Shown here: positions 1 through 11,810 of the stretch, in pieces
How positions within the stretch are numbered: position 1 is the first letter of the stretch
Layout of the letters: every line of letters begins with the position of its first letter
Assembly (NCBI RefSeq): GCF_030272615.1
Contig: NC_081415.1
Coordinates: 234,867,303 to 234,925,302, forward strand
Origin: Cryptomeria japonica
Lineage: Eukaryota > Streptophyta > Pinopsida > Cupressales > Cupressaceae
DNA length: 58,000 nt
Reading direction: 5' to 3'
The notes under the pieces: model-generated
Seen by the model: the letters and a program-made list of their open reading frames with translations, nothing else
Told to the model about the DNA's origin: nothing
The model's database searches: none
Made by a program: the position numbers and the translations under genes

Positions 1-266
1 AACCCCTTATTTTTAGGCTATAATTTTGTAACCTAATATTTCCATCCAAAGTATAAATATAATAGACAAGATAAAAGTTAAAGACAAAACAAAAATTTCA
101 AACATTCCATCAACAATTGGATCCCACCAACATAGCAAGTTGGTTGTTGTCGTTTACTCAAGAGACACATATGGCTTGGGCTACATTCTAGCATAACATT
201 GGTAGCTAAACATTAAGGAAATGTGCAAATCCATTGAGTGATCGAGAGATTGTTATGAACAAGAAA

Positions 267-298
267 CTTCTTCTTCTTCTTCTTCTTTTTCTTTTTTT
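267..298. repeat. CTT microsatellite
   Basis: A run of CTT units passes into a T-rich tail. It is a simple sequence repeat with no coding meaning. Confidence 0.85.
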
Positions 299-1405
299 AT
301 GTAATGCATTATATAAAAGGTACATAACAAGGAATTGAAGTGCTTTGTTGGTATTACAATTCTACAACTTGCTCTTAAGGGATTAAAATAGTCAATTTAG
401 AGTGCCACTTTCCAAACACCAACTCTTTTAAGCCTCTGATACTTTATTCTATTAGCAATTGCAAAAATACTTTCTAGTCTCCTTCAAAATAAAATTCTAA
501 GTGATAAACAAAGGACTAGGAAAAGGGCCTAGGAATGAGTGCAAATGAGATTAGGCAAGGCTAGCTCAATTAAATGCAAATGATATAAAGATATGTTTAA
601 TTGCACCTAATAAGTTCATATAAGATAAAAATCTCTTTTTCAATCTATGGTCTTCTAAGTAGTGCTCCAAATTTATTATAGGATGCTATGACATGACATA
701 AAATTGGCGACTATCTAGATCAAACTCTTAATTATAAACTAATGCATCTCAATTTGTTGATTAATATCCAGGGATCATTTTCAATTGAATTTTAGAATGT
801 GCATATTTCCAATGCTTAGTGTGACTAATAAACAATTCTTCTTTAACAAGACAAATGTTGTATCAAGGTATGTGAGTTATAAAGAAACTTAGTAGATAAT
901 GAGTATATAAAATTATGTGTTATGTATAATAGACCATAGTAATTGTTTTATTAGAAATTCTTGCTAGAAAATGTAATCAATAGTCAATAGGAGATGAAGG
1001 TATAGTATCAAATTCTATATTTGCTACGGAAGCTTGCTCATGTGAAATCTTCTCATTTTCATGTTATCATCATTATCATCTATAAAACGTGCTTCAACAT
1101 TGTGAGAATGATGTGGAAAAGGATATATGTATAAATTTGTAACTATTAGGAAGTGCAATAGATGCATTTCCATTATTATTAGCCCTTTCAACTTTGATTG
1201 TGTTTTTGTCAATGAGGTCTTGTACTTTATGCACATATATGCAAGTTTGTGCGTAGTGGGCTTCAACTCAATTATTTTTGTAAAATTATTGATGATTATA
1301 TGCTTTAGGAGGTGGTTTGTTGGGTTATTAAAGTGGATAAATGAGAGAGATTCCCATAAAAATATGAAATACATCATCTCTACTCTCAACTTGCTTAGAA
1401 AAATT

Positions 1406-1550
1406 CATAAAAGTACTTCTTCTTTTTTATGAAAAAAGCTAAGTAGTAGCAACTTGATTCACATTTTCCTTCATATCACATAAAAGCACTTTTTTTATTG
1501 AAAAAAACTAAGTAGTAGCAACTTGATTCACATTTCCCTTCATATCACTA
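1406..1550. repeat. 73-bp tandem duplication
   Basis: Two adjacent copies of a unit of about 73 bp (1406-1478 and 1479-1550) share the core AAGTAGTAGCAACTTGATTC and differ by a handful of substitutions and small T-run indels. It looks like a local duplication in non-coding DNA. Confidence 0.8.
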
Positions 1551-2140
1551 TTCTTTGAAAAAGTACAAATATAACAATCATGATGATGATGAATCATATT
1601 ATAGAGTATTTGTCGCTAAAAGTTTAACCTCAATACTCTTCAAATGTAAGTACATGTCTAAAAAAGATGGAAACCTACTTAGATGCACAATATTCTTTAT
1701 ATGCAAAATTGATTCCGATAAGAAAATAATTTGTAATTCATCATCATTAAAGTCTTGATTAAACCATCAAAACACGTAATTAAACCTAAGTTAATGAATA
1801 AAGCTATCAAATAACACATAACTTAAGAAATCATGTTAACAACTTACAATATTGTAAATGATTATAAATGAACATTATAATCTCCTTTTCCATTATCCAA
1901 TTTTAAAAAACTAAACATTATCTTTTTTTCAAAATATAATGTAACTTATTAAAATATTCTTTACTCTAACCTCTACTCAAGATATAAAGAGTGCACACCC
2001 CTTGTGAGGTCACCCACTTATTTCATTGACCACACATTTGAGTCGTATGATGTATTTTCCACTATGACAAAAATCTTATACTGCTGGCAATCACAGGTGC
2101 CGATAATCACGGAGCAATTTGCTGACGTGGCGGAAAATTT

Positions 2141-2290
2141 GGTGTGATTGACAAGGAGGCACTTTGTTGATTGGTGGTTTGTAAGGATGGAATTATGTTA
2201 ATATCCCACATTCAAAGCAAGCTGCTTTTAAGAGACAACAGCCATTCCTCGTGGCACACATTTGCCTCGTGGTCGTGGGTATATAAATTC
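2141..2290 (+). repeat. diverged repeat, copy 1, ending at a TATA-like box
   Basis: This segment resembles 3159-3300: both have a GACAAGGRGGCA block, a GTGGTTT block and a final TTCCTCGTGGC block in the same order and similar spacing. Copy 1 runs into GGGTATATAAATTC near 2278-2290, which reads like a core promoter TATA box, but no gene follows. It could be a pair of old mobile-element ends or a duplicated promoter fragment. Confidence 0.45.
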
Positions 2291-3158
2291 AGATTCCTTC
2301 AGAAATTTCTATGAACATATTAGCGATTTTGATTTTTTTAAATTTTATTGTTTTTATTATGTTGGGGCAACTTTTATATGAATTCAATTTATTGATTGAC
2401 ATTTACGTTTATAAAGATTTGCATTGGTTTCATTTCAATAATAAATTTTAAAATTAATATTAAATATTATGAATTAATATGTATTTTTTTAATAAATATG
2501 ATAAAATGATAAAAAAATTGTATATAAACAAAATTCTTATATTTAAGTTTTTCAATTGATATTAAAAAATAATTATAATCTAATATTTTTTAAAAAAAAC
2601 TATAATCTTAAATTAATATGAATTTATTTAATACATATGATAAATGATATAACTTGCAGCCAAAACCAAAATCTTAAATTTACTATCAAATTAAAATATT
2701 TTTTTTATATTGATATTAAAAAATATTTAAGATAATATTTAAAAGATTATAAAATAAAAAAATCCTTTATACTCTCATATTTAAAATATGTAAAAAATAT
2801 TGTATTATATTTATTTAATGTTTTTTGTTAAAGTTTAACTAATAATCTAATATAATATTGTATTATATTTTCAATAGGAAGATAAGGAGAGAGATGGATG
2901 GAAAAGAAAGGAAGTCGGGGGATAAGAAGGAGCATGAAGAGAAACAAGAAATAAGAAATATAAGTATCACTTGTTAAAACTCTAGTTCTTTAAACAATAA
3001 CAAATTGAATACATTATTATTCATTAAAGATCAATTTAAATTTAATTAAAAATTAAAAATTGTATCATCCAACATTGGTAAAAGGTCATTCACATAATAT
3101 TATTTTTTATTTATTAAGTTAGAGAGGCACTGCTTTGAAGAAACGAATAATGCTTTGC

Positions 3159-3300
3159 TGGGTGTTTTAGACAAGGGGGCAAATTGTCGGTTCGTGGTTT
3201 TAATGTCACTAAAAAATTATTTTACATTCCATGTTATAGAGGTAACACGCGTTCCTCGTGGCGCACTTTCATTGCAAGCAACTAGATAAGTCAAAGATAG
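3159..3300 (+). repeat. diverged repeat, copy 2
   Basis: This is the partner of 2141-2290, carrying the same three blocks in the same order. It lacks the TATA-like continuation after the TTCCTCGTGGC block. Confidence 0.45.
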
Positions 3301-3809
3301 CAGGAATTACGAATGGTGGCGTGGCATGGTCCCGTGTTTTTAGATTTTCTTGTCACATTTTTCATTGTGTTTTTTTTCTAATCCAAAATTGAATTGAGTG
3401 ATTTTTTTTAAAGAGCTGTAAAGAAGTAGAATAGAGTGATCATTTGAGAACGATGCAAAATAATTAAGTATGGAAATCAAACATAATTTATCTATAAAAT
3501 TATAACTACCAGTTGCATTTTGGTGTGAAATGTGTACGCCGAAAAGGTTTGAAGGTTGTTAATTAGGGAATATTTTGGTATATTTGTTTGCATACATTTG
3601 TGTACTACATGAGGTAAATTGGTAGGTATGATTTTGTTTGTGCAATAAATGTCTCAATGGAGAAGTGATAGCTTCAAATCAACTATACATCCACTTATAG
3701 GAAGAGAAAAAGATATAATTAGGAGGGGAGAGAGGGGCAAGGAGATAAAGATGGAGATGGAGATGTAGGAGAGGGATATGGAGGGGGGAGGGATAGATAA
3801 AGATAGAAG

Positions 3810-3918
<109 letters not shown>

Positions 3919-4862
3919 ATGTAGTGATGGATATAGAGTTATAGAGATATGGAGAGATATAAAGGCAAAGAGATATAAATATAAAGGTCTAGGTTGAGGG
4001 AGATGGAGGGAGATGAAAATCTAGAGTGGGAGAGGAAGAGGAGGAAAAATACATAGAGAGAGGGGGAGAGAGACAAAGATAGAAGGAAATAGGGAGCTAT
4101 AGAGACTAAATTATATAACTATAGTATTATTTATATTTTGGACTATTGGAATGGATCTTCCTAAGACAACCATATTTAATGGCATTGATTTGGTTCTCTT
4201 TTAAGTCAACAACACTTTTGGTTACATTTAATAAGATTTTTTCAATTGCTTTGACTTCAATTTTTTTTCTATAGTTTTAAGTTATCCCTCTCCTTTTCTA
4301 AGCAATGTGTTTTGTTGGTGTCTCATCAGTCATCATTATCCTCTTTCTGCTTGCTTCTTTCAGCTTTATTCCCATCACTCTGCTTCTTTGTTCTCTCCTC
4401 CAATCATTTTTTAACATCCTGGATCACAAAATGTAATCTGAAACATTGATGAAAAAAATAAATAAACACAATCAAATTCAGAAACAATTAAATGATAAAT
4501 TAAAAAAGCCATGTGCCATGTAATGAACCAAACAAATGACCTTTTTTTTTTTCCAAAGAGATAACAAAGCTATTCAACAAGAACAAAATTCAAGCAAGCT
4601 ACTTAGACGAGGCAAAAATACCCTTTTCAATTAGTGTCACAATGAATTGAAAACACTATTTGCAACCAGGCAAACATTACGTGGCTTGCTGTTGCTGAGA
4701 AACCAAAGAAAATATACACTATTAGGGAGATTGTCGAATGGAATCCTCTTTCTGCAGTTCATGGTAGAAGACTTGGTAATTAAAATCATTTACAGCTTTG
4801 AATGGAGTTATCAACCGCTACCTTGAATGGGTTTACATAAGTTGTAGCACCCATAAGAGGCT

Positions 4863-5215
4863 TTATCTGATTGGGAGTAAGCTGGAGCAGCAACCAGAAG
4901 AAACATCTCCTTCCTTCAGGTTATCCTGGATGGCCACTTGTAGGCAATCTCTTTGAAATCTCACACTCCAAACAACCATTTCGGCAATAAGTTCACAAAC
5001 TCCATAAAATGTATGGCCCAATCCTTGTACGACGACTTCATCAAGATGTGCGACGATGAGGCGATGGCGATCTTGGTGAAAGAGAACGCATCCAAAGCAG
5101 ATTGTACCAGGGAATAGGGAGCGTTGATCCAATGGTCAGGAGGAGTTATATACCCCACGATGTCGAGGATAGCAATGACAAAAAAGGGTGAGGAGAAGTG
5201 ACAACTTCACATTTG
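4863..5215 (-). other. unassigned coding-like remnant
   Basis: On the minus strand, two overlapping frames stay open here, and base composition is clearly richer in GC than the surroundings. The frame ending at 4961 reads as a hydrophobic, plausible protein segment (it includes YITPPDHWINAPYSL followed by an amphipathic stretch) and can be extended upstream to about 5215 without a stop. It could be one exon of a decayed host gene or a captured gene scrap. I do not recognise the family. A lysine- and glutamate-rich frame near 4320-4430 on the same strand might be a later exon, but nothing links the two. Confidence 0.25.
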
Positions 5216-5978
5216 CACGTACAATAGCCAGAGATAAAAGATCAACGCACCAAACATGTTCTATCGTCTTGCACTGCTCTTTGTGCATTTTGGATCGTTG
5301 ATTTCTATAATGAGGTTGTTCATTTAATATAAAGAGATGTCTTTGACGTAAAAATAATAATTAATATAAGATTATATACAAGAATATTGATATAACAATT
5401 TTAATTTTTTTTCTATTAAATATAATAAAGAAAGGAGTTACATTCAGTAGTCAAAAAATTACCAGTGTATCAAGATCCACCTAGTTCATAATAGAAAAAA
5501 TAAGAGTCAGACCCTGAATATTACAGTGATTCCATCATATACATATGCCAAATACAAAGTAGAGAAGTCTTGGATAGTCGAGTTTACTATAGACAAGATC
5601 AGAAAATGACTTCCCCTATTGGGGATGAAGAGTCTCCTACAATCTCTATCCAAGTAGTTCATCCTAATGGACCCTCTACCCATCTAAGCTCTCTACCCCA
5701 CATGATGGGATCTATATAGGGGTGCACCATTGGAGCAACAACTGGTATATCTAGAGCATGTAGACACCTATCCTGGGACCGTAGCTCTCCGATGAAGTTG
5801 TCTAGCCCTTCTTCAAAAGGGGATTTGTCCTCGATGGTTCTGGTCTAAGAGAATCCATGAGATACTTCCCATGTGAAGACATGAGCATGTCCATCCTATA
5901 GGAACTAGTCAAATTTCCTCCTGCCCAACCTCATAGTCACAATAACTTGTAGGTCAATAGTTAAAATAATGAGTCTCC

Positions 5979-6608
5979 TTAGAGACTCAGTAAGGAACCT
6001 GTCTTTGCCAAATTAAAAAGATTATCATTCCCAAAAGTCCAAATTAGCCATAAAATTTCAAGAGAAAAGATAGACCAAAACAAGTTAGCAATTTTAGAGA
6101 GGCTTTGGATACTACCCATGACAACCTCTAAAATCATAACATTATGCCCCAGTGAAATGCCCAAAAGTTTCTAGATTTCTCTAGCAAAAAGGCAGTAAAA
6201 AAAAATGTGAGTAACAGACCCAAGGAGCTTGCAACAAGAGCAAATAGAAATGTCACCATCTTGATTCCTGATAGGGAGTTTATGGAGGACAAAAATCCAT
6301 AAGAAAGCTTTCTTCTTTGGCTCATTTGGCCTTTTCCACATATTGACAAAGACCTTCTGCCAATCCTTAGACTCAAGACCCAGACCCCTACAAGACTCAA
6401 TATGAGAAAGGATGAAACCATCATTGGTAAGGGTAGAATAGAAAACATTAGCTTTGGTATTGTGCAGGAAGGAGCCATCAGTCCATTTATACAATTGGAA
6501 TCTAGAAGAATAAGTGGAATAGGGCTTAGGGAGGTTGAGGGAGGAGCATTCCTCTTTCATTATGGAATAAGTTTTATGGTGAGGGGGGGATATTAAATCT
6601 GTTTGCAA
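5979..6608 (-). pseudogene. LINE C-terminal zinc-binding domain
   Basis: The sequence PNEPKKKAFLWIFVLHKLPIR, then a CSCC block and HIFFYCLFAREI, matches the pattern of the zinc-binding region that follows reverse transcriptase in plant LINEs (W-x-hydrophobic lead, two Cys, His and Cys). The reading passes through more than one frame between 6171 and 5979, so it is broken. From about 5979 down to 5415 lies the untranslated 3' part of the element. Confidence 0.75.
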
Positions 6609-6965
6609 GTGCGTGCTAGCTCATAAGATGCTCATTCTCAAGGATGGCTGCCATGGTGCTAATGCCCTTAGCCGCCCATATTGCTGTAGAATACCCTTGC
6701 ACCAAATCAAGAGGTTTGTCCTTATATTTTAGGTTCCACCATATTGAGCGTTCCCCACTAATTTCTCCATTCATGCCATAAAGATCACTGTTAGAAATAT
6801 ATTTTATCACTATCTCCCATGCCTTCTAGATAGATCTAAAGACTATGGATCTTGTCGGCCTAATGTGAAAGTGTCATTTCCATGATGTCACAAAAGAGGT
6901 AGAACTTTCCATGTCGAGCCTTTCTTGGGTATGGAGATAATTAGATTGTGTCTAACAAGCACTTT

Positions 6966-8400
6966 CTAGGGTTCATCCTCCTTAAGGAATTTAAAGATCC
7001 ATTTAGAGGCCAGAGAGATTCCTTTCCACCTAAGGTCTTTAAGACCTAAGCCCCCAAACTCCTTTCTAATCACACACCATTTCCACTTAACTGCATGTTT
7101 CTTTTTCCCCCCTTTGCCATCTGACCATAGGAAGTTTCTAATTTGCTTTTGAATTTGACATAATTGATAGCTGCTAAACATCCAAGAGGAGGCGAAGTAA
7201 ATATTGAATGAGGAGAGCACTTTTTGGGAGACCTGAACTCTTCCAGCCAAATAGAGATAATGTTTATTCCATATGCTTAGCTTCTTATCTATCTTTTCCC
7301 TGATCCATTCCCACATAGCTTTGAGATTTGGTTCAATAGAAAATGGGATCCCTAAGTACCTCACAATATGATTAGGGCCTCCCCATGCCATAGAGTACTT
7401 ACCACACCACTGAGGAGGATGAGCATCCCAACCAAGGAGGATTGATTTTGGTAGAGAGACTTTACTTCCAGAGGCATCACAAAAGATATTCAATTTTGAC
7501 ATAAGTGAATCCATATTTTTTTGTTCCAGTTTAGTGAGGATTGTCGTGTCATCCACAAATTGGATGTTGCAAATATCGTCACCATTGGGAAGAAAGAGTC
7601 CTTGAACCATATTTGATAATCCCCCATCCCTCATCAAGTAGTACAAGACATCTATTGAGATAGCAAATAGGGCAGGTGCAAGGGAGAACCCCTGTCTTAT
7701 AGAATGGGAAAGATCAAAAGGTTCAAAATTCTTGCCATTAATTTCAACACAAGCATTGGCATCCTTCATCAACACTTTACTCAATGTACAAGAGTAATAG
7801 AGCAGTACCTTGGTTAGACTCCCTGGCCCATTGCATAGACTCCCAACATATAAGCAGATTCTCTAGAATATATTTGCCTTTGACAAATCCATTTTGGGAG
7901 GGGATGATCACCTTAGGTAGAATATCTTCAATTCTTTTGGCCAATATTTTGTCTAGAATCTTATATGAAACATTCAGGAGAGTTATTGACCTCCAGTTTC
8001 TAATCTGAGTTATATCTCCCTCCTTAGGGATTAGTTTGATGAGCCCTTTATTAATCCCTTTTCCTAGTGTTCCTCTACAGATGGCCTCTTGGTATACCAA
8101 CAACAAGTCTTTGGAAATCCAATCCAAGAAAGATTTATAAAACTCTACAGTCAATCCATTTGGGCCTAGGGATTTTCCATTGTTAAAGGATTGGATAGCC
8201 TCCTTGACCTCATTCAGGGTAATTTCTTCATCCAAGCTTCTAACATCTTCATCATTGATTCTCTTAGGAATGATGCTCTTAATATAGTCTCTAGCTTTGA
8301 GTTTCTCTTGGTGGTTATCTTCTGAGGAAAATAGATTCTTGTAATATCTAGCAAATGCCTTTAGAATCATGTCTTGATCAGTCAAGATAGTGCCTCCTCA
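6966..8400 (-). pseudogene. LINE reverse transcriptase
   Basis: This is the non-LTR reverse transcriptase. The upstream half (7777-8385) carries the LIPK block, WRSITLLNVSYKILDKILA and the GFVKGKYI block. The downstream half (6966-7784) carries a RQGFSLAPALFAI block and FVDDTT (catalytic YxDD-type motif) near 7550. The two halves are in different frames. At the join the segment that normally holds the first catalytic Asp (the A-Y/F-D block) and about 25-30 residues around it is missing, so the break is a deletion as well as a frameshift. This removes an essential catalytic residue. Confidence 0.88.
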
Positions 8401-8602
8401 CATACACTATCAATGCCAATTCTAGCCTCTTTGGCTTTGAGATTTTGGAAGAAGTATTTAGATCCTTTGTCACCTTGGTAAATCCAATTAATTATGGCTC
8501 TGGTTCTATCCCCTTGGATCCTCTTATTCTAAATACTTCTCAATGAATCTTTAGCTAAACTTATGGCCTGTTGTGCCTCCAAGTTATGTGGTTCCATTTG
8601 GA

Positions 8603-9602
8603 CTATCCTCTTTGATCTTTGAAGGACTTGATCAACTCTAGCATCTTCCTCCTTGCATCTTTAGCTAGTTTCTTACCAATGGTCTGAAAAAGTTTTTTCC
8701 AGCTTTGGACATTCTGCTCCCATTCACTGATGGGGTTGTTACATTTATTGATATGATTATTGAACTGACTAATTAGGAAAGCAACTTGAATAACCTCCTC
8801 TTTTTCTAATAGACTAGAATTAAGAGCAAAATTCTCCAAAGGACAGTTGCTCCTAGGTGGTAGAGTGGATCTAGAAATAAGGGCCTGAATAGGGTGGTGA
8901 TCAGAGAGGGTATAGGGGGTAGTCCTCACAATGGAGTCATCATGGCCTTTGATAATTCTAAAAAAGTCCTTATTGAAGTAGAATATATCTAATCTGCAAT
9001 ATATCCTCTTGTTTCCTTTCTAATAGTTACACCAAGTGAACCAAATGGTGTGGTCTTCTCTGGGGCATTGTGCAAGAGGGTCTATAAGACCAAGCTTTCT
9101 AGCCATCCTTCTCCAAAAACATCTCTCCTCTCCTTTCCAATCCATCCCAGACCCTCCCAGTTTGTCTCTTTGACACTCCATATTAAAATCCCCCCCAATC
9201 AGCCAAGGCAAGTCTTCCAATTCTGTCATCCAATTCCACATCTTTATCCTTTCTCTATAGTCATTAGCTGCATATATGGAGCAAACAAATTCCACATCCT
9301 TGATTTTCAAAACCACCCAAACCAATCTATTGCACAGAGAGAATCCCCATCTTGAGACAAATTTAGACCATTTAGGGCTCAACAGGATAGTACACCCCCC
9401 CCCCCCTCCCTTTACCCTTCTTGTGATGTGTTTTAAATAATTTTGCCTCTCTCCAAATACACTTCAGATTATTGTGCAACCAAAAGTTCACATCCTTGAT
9501 CTCTTGAATAAGCAAAATATTTATACTTTAATACAATCTGAGGAATCTTTTAACAACATATTTTCTGTCTGGGGACTCCAACCTCCTCACATTCCAAGAT
9601 GC
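8603..9602 (-). pseudogene. LINE apurinic-type endonuclease domain
   Basis: The domain nicks target DNA to prime reverse transcription in L1-type LINEs. It begins at about 9602 with an ASWNVRRL motif (the usual start of the fold), then IQEIKD with the catalytic Glu, then GGDFNM near 9200 (the GDFN motif) and SDHHPI near 8900 (the catalytic SDH motif). It is interrupted by stops before 9382, by a shift at a run of 12 C on the plus strand (9395-9406), and again around 9000-9020. The catalytic motifs themselves survive, but they are spread over different frames, so no active protein can be made. Confidence 0.85.
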
Positions 9603-10136
9603 TATGTGAAAATCCAGGAGAAGGGTTAAGAGGTAGATTTGATAGGGGGTATAAAGTTGTTAAAGAACTTAGGCAACTAGCCTGTGAAGGCATTGCTGGG
9701 AGATTGCAAAGCTATAGCTTTATTAGGTCTCCCTCTTCTCTGTTAGAAAACAAAGGGTTGATCTACCCCAAGGTGTGGATTACCCTCAGGTTTCTTGCTC
9801 TTTTTCTATTTTTTAGGTTTTTTGCTGGTAGCCTTCTTGACCCCAATTTTTTTCATAATATAATCCATATTGTTAACAACCTTCTTTCCTTCAAAGGGGA
9901 CAATGGCCCATTTTATAGCTTTGTCATCCTCATTCAGGCCTACACTTCCCATGTCTACTTCCATATTGTCCCCCCTCTTCCACAATAGAGGGGCCTAGAC
10001 TCAACAGTGGCAATCCACTCTCCTTCGTGGCTCCCAAACCATACCTGAAGGGGGGAGTATTGGAGGAGCATCGAGAGTTCATAACCCAGTCATCACTATA
10101 GTTCTCCCCTATATCAATGGAGGCAAGGCTATTCAT
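9603..10136 (-). pseudogene. LINE 5' segment, possible ORF1 tail / linker
   Basis: This minus-strand stretch directly precedes the endonuclease. It is broken by stops but contains a run of lysine-rich residues (around 9790-9850) and an acidic, serine-rich part near 9930-10136. In plant LINEs the first ORF encodes a nucleic-acid-binding protein, and a basic tail would fit, but I see no zinc knuckle. The assignment rests on position only. Confidence 0.4.
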
Positions 10137-10150
10137 GGAAGAGGAGGAGC

Positions 10151-10542
10151 CAAAACAATTTATTATTATTAAGTTTTAAAATATAAAATTTTGTCTTCTT
10201 TTTTTTAAATTGTGATTTACAATGTTAGTACATATTGTAAACTAGTTTGTTTGTATAATGTAATGTTATATCTTTCATATTTCAACAAGCAAAAAGTAGA
10301 CTAATTTTATTTATTATATCTAAGTCCCACGTATTTAATTAAACTAGCAATTGCATGCTTTTGTTGTGCAATGGTGAGACGATAGGTTTAGTAAGATGTA
10401 TTATAAGTTTTGAAATGTATTAAATGTAAAATAATTTACATTGAATAGCCTAGTTATTGGAATGCAAAAATAAGATGCATTTATATATTTGACTAGTGGT
10501 AGAATTTCAACAAGTAAAAAGATGTTGTTCTTTAGTTGACAT
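10151..10542. other. AT-rich spacer between LINE and Gypsy-A
   Basis: AT-rich sequence with no open frame of note. It is the flank into which Gypsy-A inserted; the matching right flank lies outside the window, so the target duplication cannot be checked. Confidence 0.6.
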
Positions 10543-10569
10543 TGTAGACACCTAAAATTGTCCTGTTTG

Positions 10570-10800
10570 ATTAAATAGATATTTTATTTATTTAATTATT
10601 TGATCCTAAGTCTTCTATTAATTAAATAAATCTTTATTTATTTAATTAATTCATTAATCCTCTTCTAAGCCTTTCCTCATTTAAATAAATACTTTTATTT
10701 ATTTAAATTGCCCTTTTCCTAAATTAAATAAATATTTTATTTATTTAATTGATCCCACCTCCTCTATTAATTAAATAAATCTTTATTTATTTAATTAATT
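10570..10800. repeat. five consecutive AT-only inverted repeats in Gypsy-A LTR
   Basis: Five potential hairpins of the form TTAAATAAATA/TATTTATTTAA lie at about 10570-10597, 10617-10650, 10681-10706, 10723-10748 and 10766-10800. The second and fifth are 34 bp each with stems of about 15 bp and a CTTT loop. Short pyrimidine-rich spacers separate them. Equivalent runs are present in both Gypsy-B LTRs. Confidence 0.9.
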
Positions 10801-10969
10801 CATTAGCCTTTTCAACCCATGACACATGTCATTCATCTCTTAATTCTTCTCTTACCTACCCCCTTTATCAAATAATTTTCTCTACCTACCCTTTAATCCC
10901 AGTCGACCATTTATCTTTACACCTCTTAATCTTATCCCTCCATTTCTTACAATGTCTTCTATATAAGAG

Positions 10970-10976
10970 GATGCTT
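10970..10976 (+). promoter_or_regulatory. TATA-like box of Gypsy-A LTR
   Basis: TATATAA in a CTTCTATATAAGAGGATGC context. The equivalent place in Gypsy-B LTRs reads CTATTTAAGAAGATGC on the minus strand, so the box and its flank are conserved. It lies about 360 bp before the LTR end, a usual place for U3/R. Confidence 0.65.
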
Positions 10977-11336
10977 CCTTCATTATCAACCCTAATTGTC
11001 TAGTCATCTAATAGGCTAATCGATCTTATGCAATCGAGTCTTCTTGAGATCAAGCTATCAATCACATTTCTGTTCTTTGTTGAGCTCTTGTGCACACATA
11101 GAATTTGAGAGAAAATATATCAAAAAAGATCAATGGAGATAAGAAGAAATGGAGACTGAAACCCCACTAGACATGTGAATGATATATTTGATTTATTTTG
11201 TTTATTTGCATGGTCTTAGGTGTCTTCATTTGTGTATGGTGGATTGCTTTCATTATTAGGCTAGGTTTTTGTGGTTGGATCCTTGTTAGTCTTTCAATAT
11301 TGTTGTTTTCACTATCCATTTTCATCATATACATTT

Positions 11337-11355
11337 TGGCACGCTCGGTGGGACT
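11337..11355 (+). other. Gypsy-A primer binding site
   Basis: TGGCACGCTCGGTGGGACT begins three bases after the LTR end. It starts with TGG, as a site complementary to a tRNA 3' CCA does, and Gypsy-B has the same sequence with one change. I could not assign the tRNA. Confidence 0.75.
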
Positions 11356-11439
11356 CTTGTCCCTTTTATTTTGACATCTTGTTTGCAGATTTTATTTTTT
11401 AAAGTTGTAGGTTTGACATTGTGACGGTTCTGTATTTTT

Positions 11440-11810
11440 CTGCATTTGCAATAGATCTGATCGCGTTTGCGTTCTACTTCCACATCTGCGACTGCTAATT
11501 TTGCATTTTTGAGTTTCTGTTATTTTTGCAGATCTGTCATCCTAATGTTGCATTTGCATAACATCTTATCACATTTTTTTTTCATGTCTACATTGTATAT
11601 TGTTGTGTTTTTGTTCTTTTGCAAAGTTGTTGCTCAGTTTGCAGTTTCAAGTCTCTAGAATCGCATTTGTGAGTTGTTTTGTTGCGTCTATGTAGGTTTA
11701 TGTCATGTTTGCGTTTCGTTGTCTGTTTTGCAGGTCTCAGATCTAAAAACCGCATCTTTGTCATATCTTTTTGTGTCTGTGTCTCGTACAGTTGCATCTA
11801 TGTTTTCATT
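11440..11810 (+). repeat. decayed GCGTYTGTG motif array, first leader cluster of Gypsy-A
   Basis: Loose copies of a GCGTYTGTG-like motif (for example GCGTTTGCG, GCGTCTATG, GCATCTATG) recur here in plus orientation. It occupies the same place as the 43162-43415 array in Gypsy-B. Spacing is no longer regular and several copies have lost the CpG. Confidence 0.5.

Larger units (their letters stand above)
5415..10150 (-). mobile_element. L1-type LINE (non-LTR retrotransposon), decayed
   Basis: Read on the minus strand, the order is an apurinic-type endonuclease, a reverse transcriptase, then a zinc-binding domain, as in plant L1 LINEs. The 3' end is placed near 5415, where the minus strand shows an A-rich run after an untranslated segment; the 5' end near 10150 is where recognisable sequence stops. 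Both ends are approximate and I could not confirm a target-site duplication. The frame is broken by several stops, a homopolymer-associated shift in the endonuclease and a deletion in the reverse transcriptase, so this copy is dead. It sits just outside the LTR element nest and is independent of it. Confidence 0.85.
10543..11333 (+). repeat. Gypsy-A 5' LTR
   Basis: It starts TGTAGACACCTAAAATTG and ends CATCATATACA, matching the ends of the Gypsy-B LTRs (in opposite orientation at 28019-28800 and 43529-44310). It contains five AT-only inverted repeats (10570-10800), a TATA-like box at 10970-10976 and then the presumed transcribed R/U5 part. Length is 791 bp against 782 bp in Gypsy-B. Confidence 0.9.

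Noticed and set aside
1024-1758. Three open frames of 67-121 codons in the left spacer
   Set aside because: Their composition follows the AT-rich DNA, they overlap on both strands, and no motif or start context supports them.
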